Positions 51,566 through 60,788 of a DNA stretch of 64,000 bases are shown piece by piece; the stretch's first letter is position 1, and each line of letters opens with the position of its first letter. The DNA lies in the NCBI GenBank assembly GCA_018829445.1, contig JAHJTV010000067.1, positions 100,062 to 164,061 of the forward strand. The letters run 5' to 3'. A program made the translations under genes and the position numbers. The stretch is from a bacterium. Its GTDB lineage: Bacteria; SAR324; XYD2-FULL-50-16. The notes below the pieces were generated by a model. That model was not told where the DNA came from. It saw only the letters and a program-made list of their open reading frames with translations, and searched no databases.

Positions 51566-52765
51566 ATGAATCTTCAGCACGAAAATATTCTTACCTTTAT
51601 ACTGGCAGGCGGAAAGGGGAATCGCTTATATCCCCTGACCAGGCATCGTTCAAAACCTGCGGTACATTTTGCAGCCCGGTTCAGGATCATCGATTTTGTC
51701 TTATCCAGTTGTATCAATTCCGGAATCAGACAAGTATTCGTCCTGACACAGACCAAGAGTTTTTCACTGGAACAGCATTTGAGAAGAAGCTGGAATTTTC
51801 TGGCTGCCCAATTGGATGAGTTTATTGCTGCTGTTCCTGCACAGCAGCGGATTTCCGAAAAATGGTACCAGGGCACTGCCGATGCTATTTTCCAGAATCT
51901 TCACCTCATCCAGGATCGACATCCGGAGCATATCATTATCCTCTCCGGTGATCACATCTATAGCATGGATTATAACGAGCTCTTTCGGTATCACATCGAA
52001 TCCGAATCGGATCTAACGGTTTCCGTTATGCCCATCAAAAAGGCAGATGCCTCACAGTTCGGTGTTTTAACCATGGATGATGATCACAGAATTACAAGTT
52101 TTATTGAAAAACCGGAAGATCCGGCCTTGATTCCGGGAGAAGGGGATGAATGCTTCATAAACATGGGAATTTACCTGTTTCGTACCAACTCAATGGTGAG
52201 AATACTGGCCAAAGATGCCAGGGAGGCTACTTCGCATGATTTTGGCATGAATATCATTCCGGGAATGCTTGAAAAATATAAGGTTTCCGGATTTGACTTC
52301 AAAAAAAGCCGGTTCGGTCATTACTGGAGAGACGTTGGGACTATCAGGAACTATTTTGACGCCAACATGGAGTTCCTCGAACAACTGGGTACCAATCTTA
52401 TTTGTACTCCTGACTGGCCGATTGGATCAATAGGACTTCGTTTACCCCCCACTTACATGGGAGGTATTAACAAAGTTACCATTGAAAATTCAACAGTTGA
52501 TATTGGCTCCAAGCTGGTTTCCTGTAAAATCAAGAATTCGTTGATTGGCCGATATGTTCATGTTGGAGAAGGGAGTATCATTGAGAACTCTATCATTATG
52601 TCCAGAGCCAGTATAGGTGAGAATTGCATTGTTCGTAATGCCATCTTCGACGACGGTGTTCAAATTCCCAGCAATACTCAAATCGGTGTTGACGCAGATG
52701 CAGATAAAGACCGTTTTTTTATGTCGGATGGAATTGCAATATTGCCCAAACAATTTCAATTATAG
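51566..52765 (+). CDS. glgC: Glucose-1-phosphate adenylyltransferase
   Basis: 399 residues. Makes ADP-glucose for glycogen. FILAGGKGNRLYPLTRHRSKPAV (pyrophosphorylase consensus), ARFRIIDFVLSSCINSG, GTADAIFQNLHLI, SGDHIYSMDY, FIEKPEDP, and FGHYWRDVGTIRNYFDANM, then a C-terminal left-handed beta-helix. The activator-binding arginines in the N-terminal part seem present. It is preceded by a two-component pair, which may link glycogen storage to a signal. Confidence 0.95.
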   Translation: MNLQHENILTFILAGGKGNRLYPLTRHRSKPAVHFAARFRIIDFVLSSCINSGIRQVFVLTQTKSFSLEQHLRRSWNFLAAQLDEFIAAVPAQQRISEKWYQGTADAIFQNLHLIQDRHPEHIIILSGDHIYSMDYNELFRYHIESESDLTVSVMPIKKADASQFGVLTMDDDHRITSFIEKPEDPALIPGEGDECFINMGIYLFRTNSMVRILAKDAREATSHDFGMNIIPGMLEKYKVSGFDFKKSRFGHYWRDVGTIRNYFDANMEFLEQLGTNLICTPDWPIGSIGLRLPPTYMGGINKVTIENSTVDIGSKLVSCKIKNSLIGRYVHVGEGSIIENSIIMSRASIGENCIVRNAIFDDGVQIPSNTQIGVDADADKDRFFMSDGIAILPKQFQL

Positions 52766-52779
52766 TGTCTTTAAGAGCC

Positions 52780-52807
52780 CCTATTCAAATAGGTTTTTAT
52801 TTTTTCT
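52780..52807 (+). terminator. Intrinsic terminator after glgC
   Basis: CCTAT-TCAA-ATAGG (52780-52793) followed by TTTTTATTTTTTC. Short stem but good T-rich tail, 14 bp past the stop. Confidence 0.6.
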
Positions 52808-52926
52808 CTATACTGCTCTCAAATGGGGCAGTCTGCTAGTTGTCATTCAGGTCTTGAGTTGCAACCTATAATAATTACAGGTAAATAAAAGATAACCCCA
52901 GGTCAACAGGCTGAGCCATAATCCAA

Positions 52927-52963
52927 AATGGTGGATCATGGCGCTTACGACGGATCCACCATT
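52927..52963. repeat. Dispersed repeat, GGTGGATC family, copy 2
   Basis: AATGGTGGATC (52927-52937) and GATCCACCATT (52953-52963) are perfect 11-bp arms around ATGGCGCTTACGACG. Matches the ends of the 39401-39463 copy and the middle of the 43459-43482 fragment. It lies just ahead of the NtrY-like kinase gene. Confidence 0.75.
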
Positions 52964-53001
52964 AACCCCAAAATAAAAACAGTTAAACAACAGACTGAGG
53001 C

Positions 53002-55233
53002 ATGGCTATATTTCGTATTAAAAAGGAAAAATTAAAATCGTCGCCTGAACATCAGAGACAGATACGCAATCGGATCGGCTTGATTTTCTTTTTGTTTATC
53101 CTGATAGTGATTTTACTGGTGTTTAATTACTATCAGCAGGGATTAAATGATTGGAGGAATATTGATTCGAACCTCAATATTTTTCTACTGATCAACCTCA
53201 ATATTCTTTTGCTGGTTACGGTAACCCTGCTCATCATACGGAATCTGGTTAAACTCATTTATGAACGAAGAAAACGCAAACTGGGGTTTCGTTTAAAGTA
53301 TAAACTGACATTGGCGTTTATGTTGGTGTCTTCGCTTCCCATGTTGATGTTTTTCTTCATTGCCCATGGATTGCTAAAAGACAGCCTTGACTTCTGGTTT
53401 AAGGGGAAATTTGCTCAGACGTTGAAAAACTCATCGATTGTCTACAATAACATCAATCGGCAGGATAATGAAGATTTAAAATCCTTTGTGAGAACTGTTT
53501 CTTTGGAGTACGCAAGCGAAATTGAACGTCAGAAATCCGTTGAATCAACGCTGGAACATTCGGAGTGGTTTATCAATAAGGTCAATCAGTATCGCCTGGG
53601 TGGCATTGTTTTGTATAATGCTTCACTGGTTCCTATTGGCAGGTGGTTTGCCAATGAAAAAACCGAATCGGTATGGCGATTGATATCAAGAGAAAACCTG
53701 GCAAAAAACGAAAAGGAGTTTCCATTTATCAGTATTGAAAAAACCGAATCGGGAAAGATCGGTAGAGCCATTCAAATCTTACAAGTCAATAAAGCCAAGT
53801 ATTATCTGGAGGTCTCGAAAATAACCTCCGGTTCGGATTTTGAGGATCTGGTGACGCTGCAGTCAAATCTGGCCAACTTCAGGAATCTGACCCTGCTGGA
53901 AAATCCGATAAGGGCAAACTTTACTACTTATCTGTTGTTATTCACGGTGTTGATCACATTTGGCGGAATCTGGTTTGGATATTATCTGGCCGGGAGTATT
54001 GTAGAACCCATTGAAACACTGGTAGGAGGAACACGCCGGATTTCAAAGGGCGACCTGGACTTCCAGATCGATCTTCAGGTTGATGACGAGATAGGAATGC
54101 TATTGGATTCATTTAATGCCATGACCAAGGAGTTGCTGACTAACCGGAGGGATCTGGCCATCAGTCAGGAGGCATTGATTGAAACCAATAAAACCCTTGA
54201 AGAACGGAATATCTTCGTCGAACTGGTCTTGCAGAATATTCAAACCGGAATTTTTTCGGTGGATAACTCCGGGTACGTTAATGGCATTAATCCATACATG
54301 ATCCGGTTGTTTCAGATTGACCCTCCGGCGGTTCTTCAAAAACACTATTTAAGCGTTTTAACAAAGGAACAAAAAAAGCATTTTGAAGCGCTCAATAATC
54401 ATTTGACCCAATCAGGACAGAATTCAGTTAAAAAAGACCAGCATCTGAAGGTTGATAAACGGAATGTCCATGTTTCCATGGAGCTGTTTCAGCTAAAGAA
54501 TCAAAAGGGGGAGCCATTGGGCAGGTTGCTGGTCGTTGACAACCTGACAGAAATTGACCGCTCAACCAGGGCAAATGCATGGGGGGAAGTTGCCCGTCGG
54601 ATTGCCCATGAGATTAAGAATCCATTGACGCCTATTCAGCTATCGACTCAGAGAATCCGAAGAAAATACCTGGATGAACTGGAAGATCCGGGGCTATTGG
54701 ATAGTTGCACCTCCACAATTATCAAAGAGGTCAACGGTTTAAAAAACATGGTGAATGAATTTTCGAAATTTGCCCGGCTGCCTGAAATAAATCCATCTCC
54801 TAATAATATCAATGATATTCTCAAGGATGTCATCGATCTGTTTAAGACAGGTCTGTCGACAGCTATTGAGATCACCATCAAACCGGATGCTTCTATTCCC
54901 AGTACCCTTCTGGATGCAGAACAGATGAAACGCGTTTTTACAAATCTGATCGATAATGCCATCGCTGCCATTTCGGGTGAAGGAAGAATTGACTTGGTCA
55001 GTTCCTATCATAAAGAACTAAAAATGATAACGGTTGAAGTGATTGATAATGGCAGTGGGATACCTGCTTCCATGATGTATCGAATTTTCGATCCTTATGT
55101 CACCACCAAAAAAGAGGGAACCGGATTGGGACTGGCGATCGTTCAGCAGATTATCTCTGATCATGGCGGATTTATCCGCATGGCGAATATGGAAAGTAGA
55201 GGCACCAAGTTTACGATCGAATTACCCGCTTGA
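53002..55233 (+). CDS. NtrY-like membrane sensor histidine kinase
   Basis: 743 residues. Three N-terminal helices (GLIFFLFILIVILLVF, NIFLLINLNILLLVTVTLLI, LTLAFMLVSSLPMLMFFFIA) and a fourth near residue 310 (TTYLLLFTVLITFGGIWFG) bound a periplasmic region of about 170 residues. HAMP, PAS (VDNSGYVNGINPYMIRLFQ), HisKA with ARRIAHEIKNPLTPIQLS, and HATPase_c (NLIDNAIAAI, DNGSGIP, GTGLGLAIVQQI) follow. This is the NtrY order. It is followed 105 bp later by an NtrX-like regulator; the signal is not known. Confidence 0.93.
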   Translation: MAIFRIKKEKLKSSPEHQRQIRNRIGLIFFLFILIVILLVFNYYQQGLNDWRNIDSNLNIFLLINLNILLLVTVTLLIIRNLVKLIYERRKRKLGFRLKYKLTLAFMLVSSLPMLMFFFIAHGLLKDSLDFWFKGKFAQTLKNSSIVYNNINRQDNEDLKSFVRTVSLEYASEIERQKSVESTLEHSEWFINKVNQYRLGGIVLYNASLVPIGRWFANEKTESVWRLISRENLAKNEKEFPFISIEKTESGKIGRAIQILQVNKAKYYLEVSKITSGSDFEDLVTLQSNLANFRNLTLLENPIRANFTTYLLLFTVLITFGGIWFGYYLAGSIVEPIETLVGGTRRISKGDLDFQIDLQVDDEIGMLLDSFNAMTKELLTNRRDLAISQEALIETNKTLEERNIFVELVLQNIQTGIFSVDNSGYVNGINPYMIRLFQIDPPAVLQKHYLSVLTKEQKKHFEALNNHLTQSGQNSVKKDQHLKVDKRNVHVSMELFQLKNQKGEPLGRLLVVDNLTEIDRSTRANAWGEVARRIAHEIKNPLTPIQLSTQRIRRKYLDELEDPGLLDSCTSTIIKEVNGLKNMVNEFSKFARLPEINPSPNNINDILKDVIDLFKTGLSTAIEITIKPDASIPSTLLDAEQMKRVFTNLIDNAIAAISGEGRIDLVSSYHKELKMITVEVIDNGSGIPASMMYRIFDPYVTTKKEGTGLGLAIVQQIISDHGGFIRMANMESRGTKFTIELPA

Positions 55234-55338
55234 TCCCTTAGGGATTATCAGATATCTATTAATAGTCTGGTGGATATCGGACTACGAAAAACCATTCCTT
55301 TCATTTTGTTACACTAAAGCAGATGGTATAAGAAAAAC

Positions 55339-56709
55339 ATGGCTGACAGGATTTTAATTGTAGACGACGAACTTTCCATATTATCAACACTTCAGGAAGT
55401 TCTGGAAGATGAAGGATTTAAAACAGAAACGGCAAGTTCTGCCGAAGCAGCTATGGAGATTCTGCAGCGAAGCAGTATAAATAGCTTTCAGGCGGCACTG
55501 ATTGATATCTGGATGGAAGAAATTGATGGTATTGAGCTTCTGGAGTGGATTAAGGATCGTTATCTAAAGATGCCCGTCATTATGATGTCTGGTCACGGAA
55601 CCATTGAAACCGCTGTTAAGGCAACTAAGATTGGAGCTTATGATTTTATTGAAAAGCCGATCTCCCTGGAAGAATTGCTGATCACTATCAATCATGCCTT
55701 AAAGGAAGCAGCTTTGTTAAAAGAAAATGAAGAATTAAGGCGGCGTCAAAAACCTCAAAATTATGAGATTATTGGAGTATCACCGGCAATCAGAAAAGTG
55801 ATGGAACAGATTGAGCTGGCAGCCCCTTCGGATGGCTGGGTGCTGATCAGGGGTGAAAATGGAACCGGAAAGGAACTGGTAGCCCGTCAGATCCATAATA
55901 AAAGTCTGAGACAGTCCAAACCCTTTATTGAACTCAATTGTGCCGCTATCCCCGATGAGATGATTGAAAGTGAGCTTTTCGGCCATGAAAAGGGATCATT
56001 TCCCGGTGCAAGCAGCCTGAAAATAGGGAAATTCGATCAGGCCAACGAAGGCACCCTGTTCCTGGACGAGATTGGTGACATGAGCCTGAAAACCCAATCC
56101 AAGATATTGAGGGTATTGGAAGAACAAAGATTTGAGAGGGTTGGCGGATCAGAGATCATTGAAGTGGATGTGCGCATCATTGCCGCCACCAATAAAAACC
56201 TGCAGGAGGAGATAGAAGCCGGCAACTTTCGTGAAGATCTTTTCTATCGCTTAAATGTTATTCCCATTGAAATACCGCCCCTTAAAGAGCGCCAGAAAGA
56301 TATTCCGCTTTTAATCGAGCATTTTTTGAACGTTTTTATGGAAAACGGAGAAAGCGGCAAAAAGAAGATCAGCAAAGAGGCTCTCAACAGTATGATGGTA
56401 TATCATTGGCCAGGCAATGTCCGTGAGTTGAAAAATATAGTGGAACGGATGATAATCATGGTGAGAACTCCTGTCATTACGCTAAAACATGTGCCTCCGG
56501 CAATCAGAATGGCCAACAGGGAGTTGTTGCAGGTCGAGGATTTTCCGACGTCATTCAAAGAGGCGAAGGAAGCTTTCGAAAAGCAGTTTATCCAAACCAT
56601 GCTGATGAAAAATAGTTGGAACATATCAAAAACAGCTGAGAATATTCAGGTGGAACGTAGTAACTTGCATCGAAAAATAAAACAATTGGAGATCGTCGTA
56701 CCAAAATAG
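55339..56709 (+). CDS. NtrX-like sigma-54 response regulator with altered GAFTGA loop
   Basis: 456 residues: receiver (acidic VDDE, D56 in ALIDIWMEE), AAA+ with GENGTGKE and TLFLDEIGD, and a Fis HTH (NISKTAENIQVERSNLHRKIKQL). The sigma-54 contact loop, normally GAFTGA, reads G219-S-F-P222-G-A: the critical Thr is Pro (codon CCC at 56002-56004, one base from ACC). In PspF/NtrC the Thr is needed to engage sigma-54, so this protein may not activate sigma-54 promoters in the usual way, or may act by another route. It pairs with the NtrY-like kinase upstream. Confidence 0.93.
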   Translation: MADRILIVDDELSILSTLQEVLEDEGFKTETASSAEAAMEILQRSSINSFQAALIDIWMEEIDGIELLEWIKDRYLKMPVIMMSGHGTIETAVKATKIGAYDFIEKPISLEELLITINHALKEAALLKENEELRRRQKPQNYEIIGVSPAIRKVMEQIELAAPSDGWVLIRGENGTGKELVARQIHNKSLRQSKPFIELNCAAIPDEMIESELFGHEKGSFPGASSLKIGKFDQANEGTLFLDEIGDMSLKTQSKILRVLEEQRFERVGGSEIIEVDVRIIAATNKNLQEEIEAGNFREDLFYRLNVIPIEIPPLKERQKDIPLLIEHFLNVFMENGESGKKKISKEALNSMMVYHWPGNVRELKNIVERMIIMVRTPVITLKHVPPAIRMANRELLQVEDFPTSFKEAKEAFEKQFIQTMLMKNSWNISKTAENIQVERSNLHRKIKQLEIVVPK

Positions 56710-57034
56710 ACGGCCATTAACCTGGATAGTGACCGGTTATCACGGCATTATCATGGATCTACTCGGAGTATTACTTTCAGGATCTATGAAAACCAAGTTT
56801 AAACAGTAAAATAGTGGTTGAGATAAAGCCGTTTTCGCTATATGGTATCCTGGACCTATTTTGATAATCTGTCCGGTTCACAATTATCTCTTTAAAAACT
56901 AAATCAGTACTCTGTCCGGTTTTTTTTATAGGTTTTTTACTCGTGTTTTGCTAAAATCAAAGGTATCAGGTAGATTGCTGCAGAATCACTCAATACTTCG
57001 CCTGCAGATACTTTTTTGAAAAAGAGAAACGTTC
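56710..57034. other. 325-bp intergenic region
   Basis: Two copies of CTGTCCGGTT (56869-56878 and 56911-56920) about 42 bp apart, the second followed by eight T in all, are the only features I noted. No stem precedes the T-run, so I do not call a terminator. No ORF. Confidence 0.4.
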
Positions 57035-58789
57035 ATGCTTAAAGGTCTGTTTCAAAGTAAGGAAGAAAAAATTCGAATTAAAATAGAAGAACATCTGGCA
57101 GAAGGCATGAGACTGTTGTCAGAAAAGTTCTTTAATGGTGCCATGATTGAGTTTGATAAGGCAATGGAACTCGATCCGGATCAAGTCTATCCAAAACTGG
57201 TTGAAGAGTTGAGTAATGCAGCTTCGTCCGGACAGTTACAGTCTGCCTTGGCAATCGGTCTTAATTTGATAAAAGAGAAAAACGAAGATTATGAATTGGC
57301 AAACAAACTGGGAAATTATGCCAGGGAAATGGGAGATTATAAGCAGGCAGAAGGATTATACAAAACAGCTTTAAAGGTAAAACGAGGCTATCAAAAAGCC
57401 TTTTACAACCTGGCCGCTTCGCAGGCCAGGGCAAACATCTATGATGACGCCATTGTTAGTGCGATTTCAAAGTTTGAAGGGATTAGTGACTACATCCTGC
57501 CCGATTACATCGGTGAAGATAAATTGATTGAAACCATTACGGAAAGAATAGGTCAGGAGAAAAAAGCACGGTTCAAGGAAAAACTTCAGGAACTGACGGT
57601 TAAAAGAGATAAACTGGTTGAGGACGGTTCGGCGGTGGAAGCCAAGGGCATTGATCTTGAGATAAAAAAACTGAAAGAAGATGCTGAAAAGGTCTTGCCT
57701 GAGGAGATTCTGGCTGATTTCGAAAAGCAAGCCAAGGATGATCCAAATAACGAAAAAGATCATCTCTATAACAAAGCCCTTTTTGCGGTGAAGAATAAAA
57801 AGGCAGATATCGCCCTGGAAACCGTTAATCGATTGTCGATCCTGGACTATGAAACCCTGGGACTATTGCAGGCGATCGCTTTGGAACAAAAGGGGAAAAG
57901 CGAAGACGCGATTAACAGCATGATAAAATTGCTGGGAAGAAACGAATTCAACCGCTACAACAACGTTAACCTTGGTCTCATGTATAAAAGGGCAAATAAG
58001 AAGTTTTTATCAACCAAATATTTGATAAAAACTGCCGCCCTGCTGGACAAATCCAACGGGATATACAGCATGAAGGATCTGGTGGTTGAAGCTGATGAAT
58101 GTTACGAAGCGGGAAACCTGAAAAAAGCGCTTAACTACTATTTAATAGCCGTCAGTGAAATTCCTTCCGTCAGACTCTGGAACCAGATTGGAACAATCTA
58201 TGTTGAACGGAAAAAATATGATGACGCTGTAGAAGCATTCAGAAAATTACTGGCGCTGGACCCTAAATCGGAGATCGGAGATTCAAAACTGCTTGAGATT
58301 CACAACTATTATGTGGAAAAAGCCGATGTGTTATTAAACGATCGAAAGTTCAAACCGGCCTCAGATTATCTTCACAAGGCATTGGGCGTTTTGCGAGCAC
58401 CTGAAACCATCAAAAAAGCCGCATCGGTTTATAAACAACTGAATAATCCGGAGAAAGAAAAGGAACTGCTGAAAGAGTATCAAGCACTGCTCGATAAGGA
58501 AAAGGAGAAAGAGCTGGAGGAAAAAAGACAGGGCCTGATACTTCAGGGGAAACAGCAACTGACTCAGAAAAACTACTTAAAAGCAATTGACATCTTTGAA
58601 GCCGTCCTGCGCATGAAAGTGGATCGAAAGGTTTTTGTGCAACTGGCTGCCCTCTACAAGGGACTAAAAAAACGGGATGATCTCAACGACCTGGAAAGAA
58701 GATGGGAGAATATGGTACTGCATGATGAGAAGATGAAAAAATTTGAAAAAGAGGAGGCTCGAAAAGAACAGGGAGAAACGGAGGAGTAG
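57035..58789 (+). CDS. TPR-repeat protein
   Basis: 584 residues with many TPR-like helical pairs (MIEFDKAMELDPDQVYPKLV, YKQAEGLYKTALKVKRGYQK, YDDAVEAFRKLLALDPKSE, YLKAIDIFEAVLRMKVDRK) and coiled-coil stretches (LQELTVKRDKLVEDGSAVEA, LLDKEKEKELEEKR). No signal peptide or membrane segment. A protein-interaction scaffold of unknown partner; nothing nearby tells its role. It ends 6 bp from the convergent menG stop. Confidence 0.88.
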   Translation: MLKGLFQSKEEKIRIKIEEHLAEGMRLLSEKFFNGAMIEFDKAMELDPDQVYPKLVEELSNAASSGQLQSALAIGLNLIKEKNEDYELANKLGNYAREMGDYKQAEGLYKTALKVKRGYQKAFYNLAASQARANIYDDAIVSAISKFEGISDYILPDYIGEDKLIETITERIGQEKKARFKEKLQELTVKRDKLVEDGSAVEAKGIDLEIKKLKEDAEKVLPEEILADFEKQAKDDPNNEKDHLYNKALFAVKNKKADIALETVNRLSILDYETLGLLQAIALEQKGKSEDAINSMIKLLGRNEFNRYNNVNLGLMYKRANKKFLSTKYLIKTAALLDKSNGIYSMKDLVVEADECYEAGNLKKALNYYLIAVSEIPSVRLWNQIGTIYVERKKYDDAVEAFRKLLALDPKSEIGDSKLLEIHNYYVEKADVLLNDRKFKPASDYLHKALGVLRAPETIKKAASVYKQLNNPEKEKELLKEYQALLDKEKEKELEEKRQGLILQGKQQLTQKNYLKAIDIFEAVLRMKVDRKVFVQLAALYKGLKKRDDLNDLERRWENMVLHDEKMKKFEKEEARKEQGETEE

Positions 58790-58795
58790 TCCTCT

Positions 58796-59512
58796 TTAAC
58801 TCTCCTTAACCGCATAATGAATCGCCACACTTCCAAAATAGAAGTTGAAAAATCCCACTTCTGTAAAACCGCAATCTAAAAGCATCTCTGCCAGCTGTTG
58901 TTGAGACGGGAAGTTAACTGAAGATTCAGGGAAATAGTCGAACATATCCTCCCCCGGGTAAATCAGTTTTCCAATTCTTGGGACTATTTTAAAAAAATAA
59001 AAGGTGAACAGCTGATTGATTACCGGTATCCTGACTTTACCCATATCCAGGCTTAAAAACCTTCCTCCCGGTTTCAGCACTCTTTTAACCTCTTGAAGGC
59101 AGGCATCGATATTGATCAGGTTCCTCAGTCCATATCCCACGGTCACTGCATCCAGTGAATTGCTTTTAAAAGGCAGGACGGCAGCATCTGCTTGGACAAA
59201 AACGGATTGGAAAGATTGTTTCCTGAGGCTTGCAATGGAAAGCATCCCTGTGGAGAAATCCAGACCGAAAACACGCCCGTTTTCTCCGACTTTTTTACAA
59301 AGCCGTTGGGTTATATCGCCTGTCCCGCAACAAATATCCAAAACCCGATCCCCTGGCTGCAACCTTGTTTTGTTTACGAGAAAATATTTCCAGTAACGAT
59401 GCATCCCCTGAGTCACAACATCGTTGAAAAAATCGTATTTTTCAGCGATATTGCTGAACTTGTGTCTGACGTACTCCGCTTTGGAGCTGCCTTCGGGTAT
59501 TTTAAATGACAT
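58796..59512 (-). CDS. ubiE: Demethylmenaquinone/ubiquinone methyltransferase (UbiE/MenG)
   Basis: 238 residues. SAM-dependent: VLDICCGTGDITQRL (motif I), VFGLDFSTGMLSIA, and the UbiE signatures YDFFNDVVTQGMHRYWK near the N-terminus and RVLKPGGRFLSLDMGK. With mqnB and mqnC in the window it most likely acts in the last step of menaquinone (MenG role) rather than ubiquinone synthesis. Last gene of the minus-strand operon starting at rnc. Confidence 0.93.
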   Translation of the reverse strand: MSFKIPEGSSKAEYVRHKFSNIAEKYDFFNDVVTQGMHRYWKYFLVNKTRLQPGDRVLDICCGTGDITQRLCKKVGENGRVFGLDFSTGMLSIASLRKQSFQSVFVQADAAVLPFKSNSLDAVTVGYGLRNLINIDACLQEVKRVLKPGGRFLSLDMGKVRIPVINQLFTFYFFKIVPRIGKLIYPGEDMFDYFPESSVNFPSQQQLAEMLLDCGFTEVGFFNFYFGSVAIHYAVKES

Positions 59513-59523
59513 GATAAGGTTGT

Positions 59524-60057
59524 TTATTGTGTTGCAGGAACCGGGGTTGCAGGTGGAGGCTGAGTTTGTTCTGTCTGTCCTGTTTCAACTGGAGACCCTG
59601 CCGATCCGGTAGTTTTTTCCAGATTAAATTCAAAATAGCGATTGTAAAGTTGTTTTTTCTCTCCGAAGCGAACGCCATAAACGTTGCTCTTCACATCTGC
59701 CTGATAATACGCCAATTCTATCACCCCAATCCAGCCCTCGGTAATGTGCTTCTCCAGGGTGATCTTGACCCGGTCCCCTTTTTGAAATTTCGGTTGAATG
59801 GGGTCCGGTAGAGGGCAGATATTTAAGTAATTGGATGTGTCTCCATAGCACATCCAGGTAGCTTTAACAAAAGCAGAAACGCGATTTCCCCCACCATGGG
59901 TGACAATATACTTATCCGTGGAAAATCCGGTTTTCTCCTCCCATTTTTTTTGGAGGATGTGATCATAAACCTCAATCAGGTAAGCGCGATACTCTCCGTA
60001 TACGGAAGTAAAACCAAAAGTCAAGGTCAAGAGAATGATTAAAATAGGCTTTTTCAT
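59524..60057 (-). CDS. Exported protein with Pro/Gln/Thr-rich tail, unknown
   Basis: 177 residues. Signal peptide MKKPILIILLTLTFGFTSVYG, then EYRAYLIEV as the probable mature start. The middle (THGGGNRVSAFVKATWMCYGDTSNYLN, KGDRVKITLEKHITEGW) has two cysteines about 14 apart that may pair; the last ~25 residues are low-complexity (TQPPPATPVPATQ). No recognised family. It overlaps the stop of the rluB-like gene by 4 bp and so is cotranscribed in rnc-rluB-this-menG. Confidence 0.75.
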   Translation of the reverse strand: MKKPILIILLTLTFGFTSVYGEYRAYLIEVYDHILQKKWEEKTGFSTDKYIVTHGGGNRVSAFVKATWMCYGDTSNYLNICPLPDPIQPKFQKGDRVKITLEKHITEGWIGVIELAYYQADVKSNVYGVRFGEKKQLYNRYFEFNLEKTTGSAGSPVETGQTEQTQPPPATPVPATQ

Positions 60058-60788
60058 TTACTACATCCGGTTAAAGCGAGCAATTCCTCAATTTCGGCTG
60101 CGGTCAGTTTTCTAATTTCTCCCGGCTGCATCTCCATCAATTCGATGTTCCCAATCCGGTATCGTTTGATTTTTAATACAGGATAGCCGATGGTTGCGAA
60201 CATCTTTTTCAAATGATGTTTTAATCCTTCCTGCAAGGAAACCGACAACCAGGATTTATCATTAACGAAATGCAGAAATCTGACCTTTACCGGTTGCCTT
60301 TTTTTGCCATCAATCAAAGGTCCTGTCGTTAAAGCGTTTACCTCAGTCTTGTCGATTTTACCTTTAATCTTGACCAGATATTCTTTCCAGATGTGTTTGG
60401 TCGGATGGGCAATGTTTTGAGCCAGTTCACCATCATTAGTCAGCAGGATCAAACCCTCCGCGTCATAATCCAGACGGCCGATTGGAAACAGTCTTTTGTT
60501 GGTTTTCGGAAAATATTTGACGATGGTGTCCCTTCCCTGCGGATCATCCAAAGTGGTGACGCAGGCTTTTGGCTTATAGAGAGCATATACGAACCGTTTT
60601 TCGGTTTTCAGTAAGACAAGTTTACCATCAACTCGAATATGATCAGTTTTCGTATCGATGAGTGTCCCCATTTGTGAGATGACATCTCCGTTAACCAATA
60701 CCCGTCCTTGGGAGATCAGTTCTTCAGCTTTCCGCCTTGAAGCTACACCGGCCTGGGCTATGAATTTTTGTAATCTAAGTTTCATCAA
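60054..60788 (-). CDS. rluB: Ribosomal large-subunit pseudouridine synthase, RluB/RsuA family
   Basis: 244 residues. N-terminal S4 RNA-binding domain (RLQKFIAQAGVASRRKAEELISQGRVLVNG), then the synthase with the catalytic Asp in GRLDYDAEGLILLTNDGEL. S4 plus RsuA-type core of this length fits RluB/RluE/RluF; RluB (23S U2605) is the commonest but not proven. Overlaps rnc by 14 bp. Confidence 0.9.
   Translation of the reverse strand: MMKLRLQKFIAQAGVASRRKAEELISQGRVLVNGDVISQMGTLIDTKTDHIRVDGKLVLLKTEKRFVYALYKPKACVTTLDDPQGRDTIVKYFPKTNKRLFPIGRLDYDAEGLILLTNDGELAQNIAHPTKHIWKEYLVKIKGKIDKTEVNALTTGPLIDGKKRQPVKVRFLHFVNDKSWLSVSLQEGLKHHLKKMFATIGYPVLKIKRYRIGNIELMEMQPGEIRKLTAAEIEELLALTGCSK

Noticed and set aside
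56911..56928. T-rich run after CTGTCCGG as a terminator of the NtrX-like gene
   Set aside because: No stem precedes the T-run; the repeated CTGTCCGGTT is direct, not inverted.
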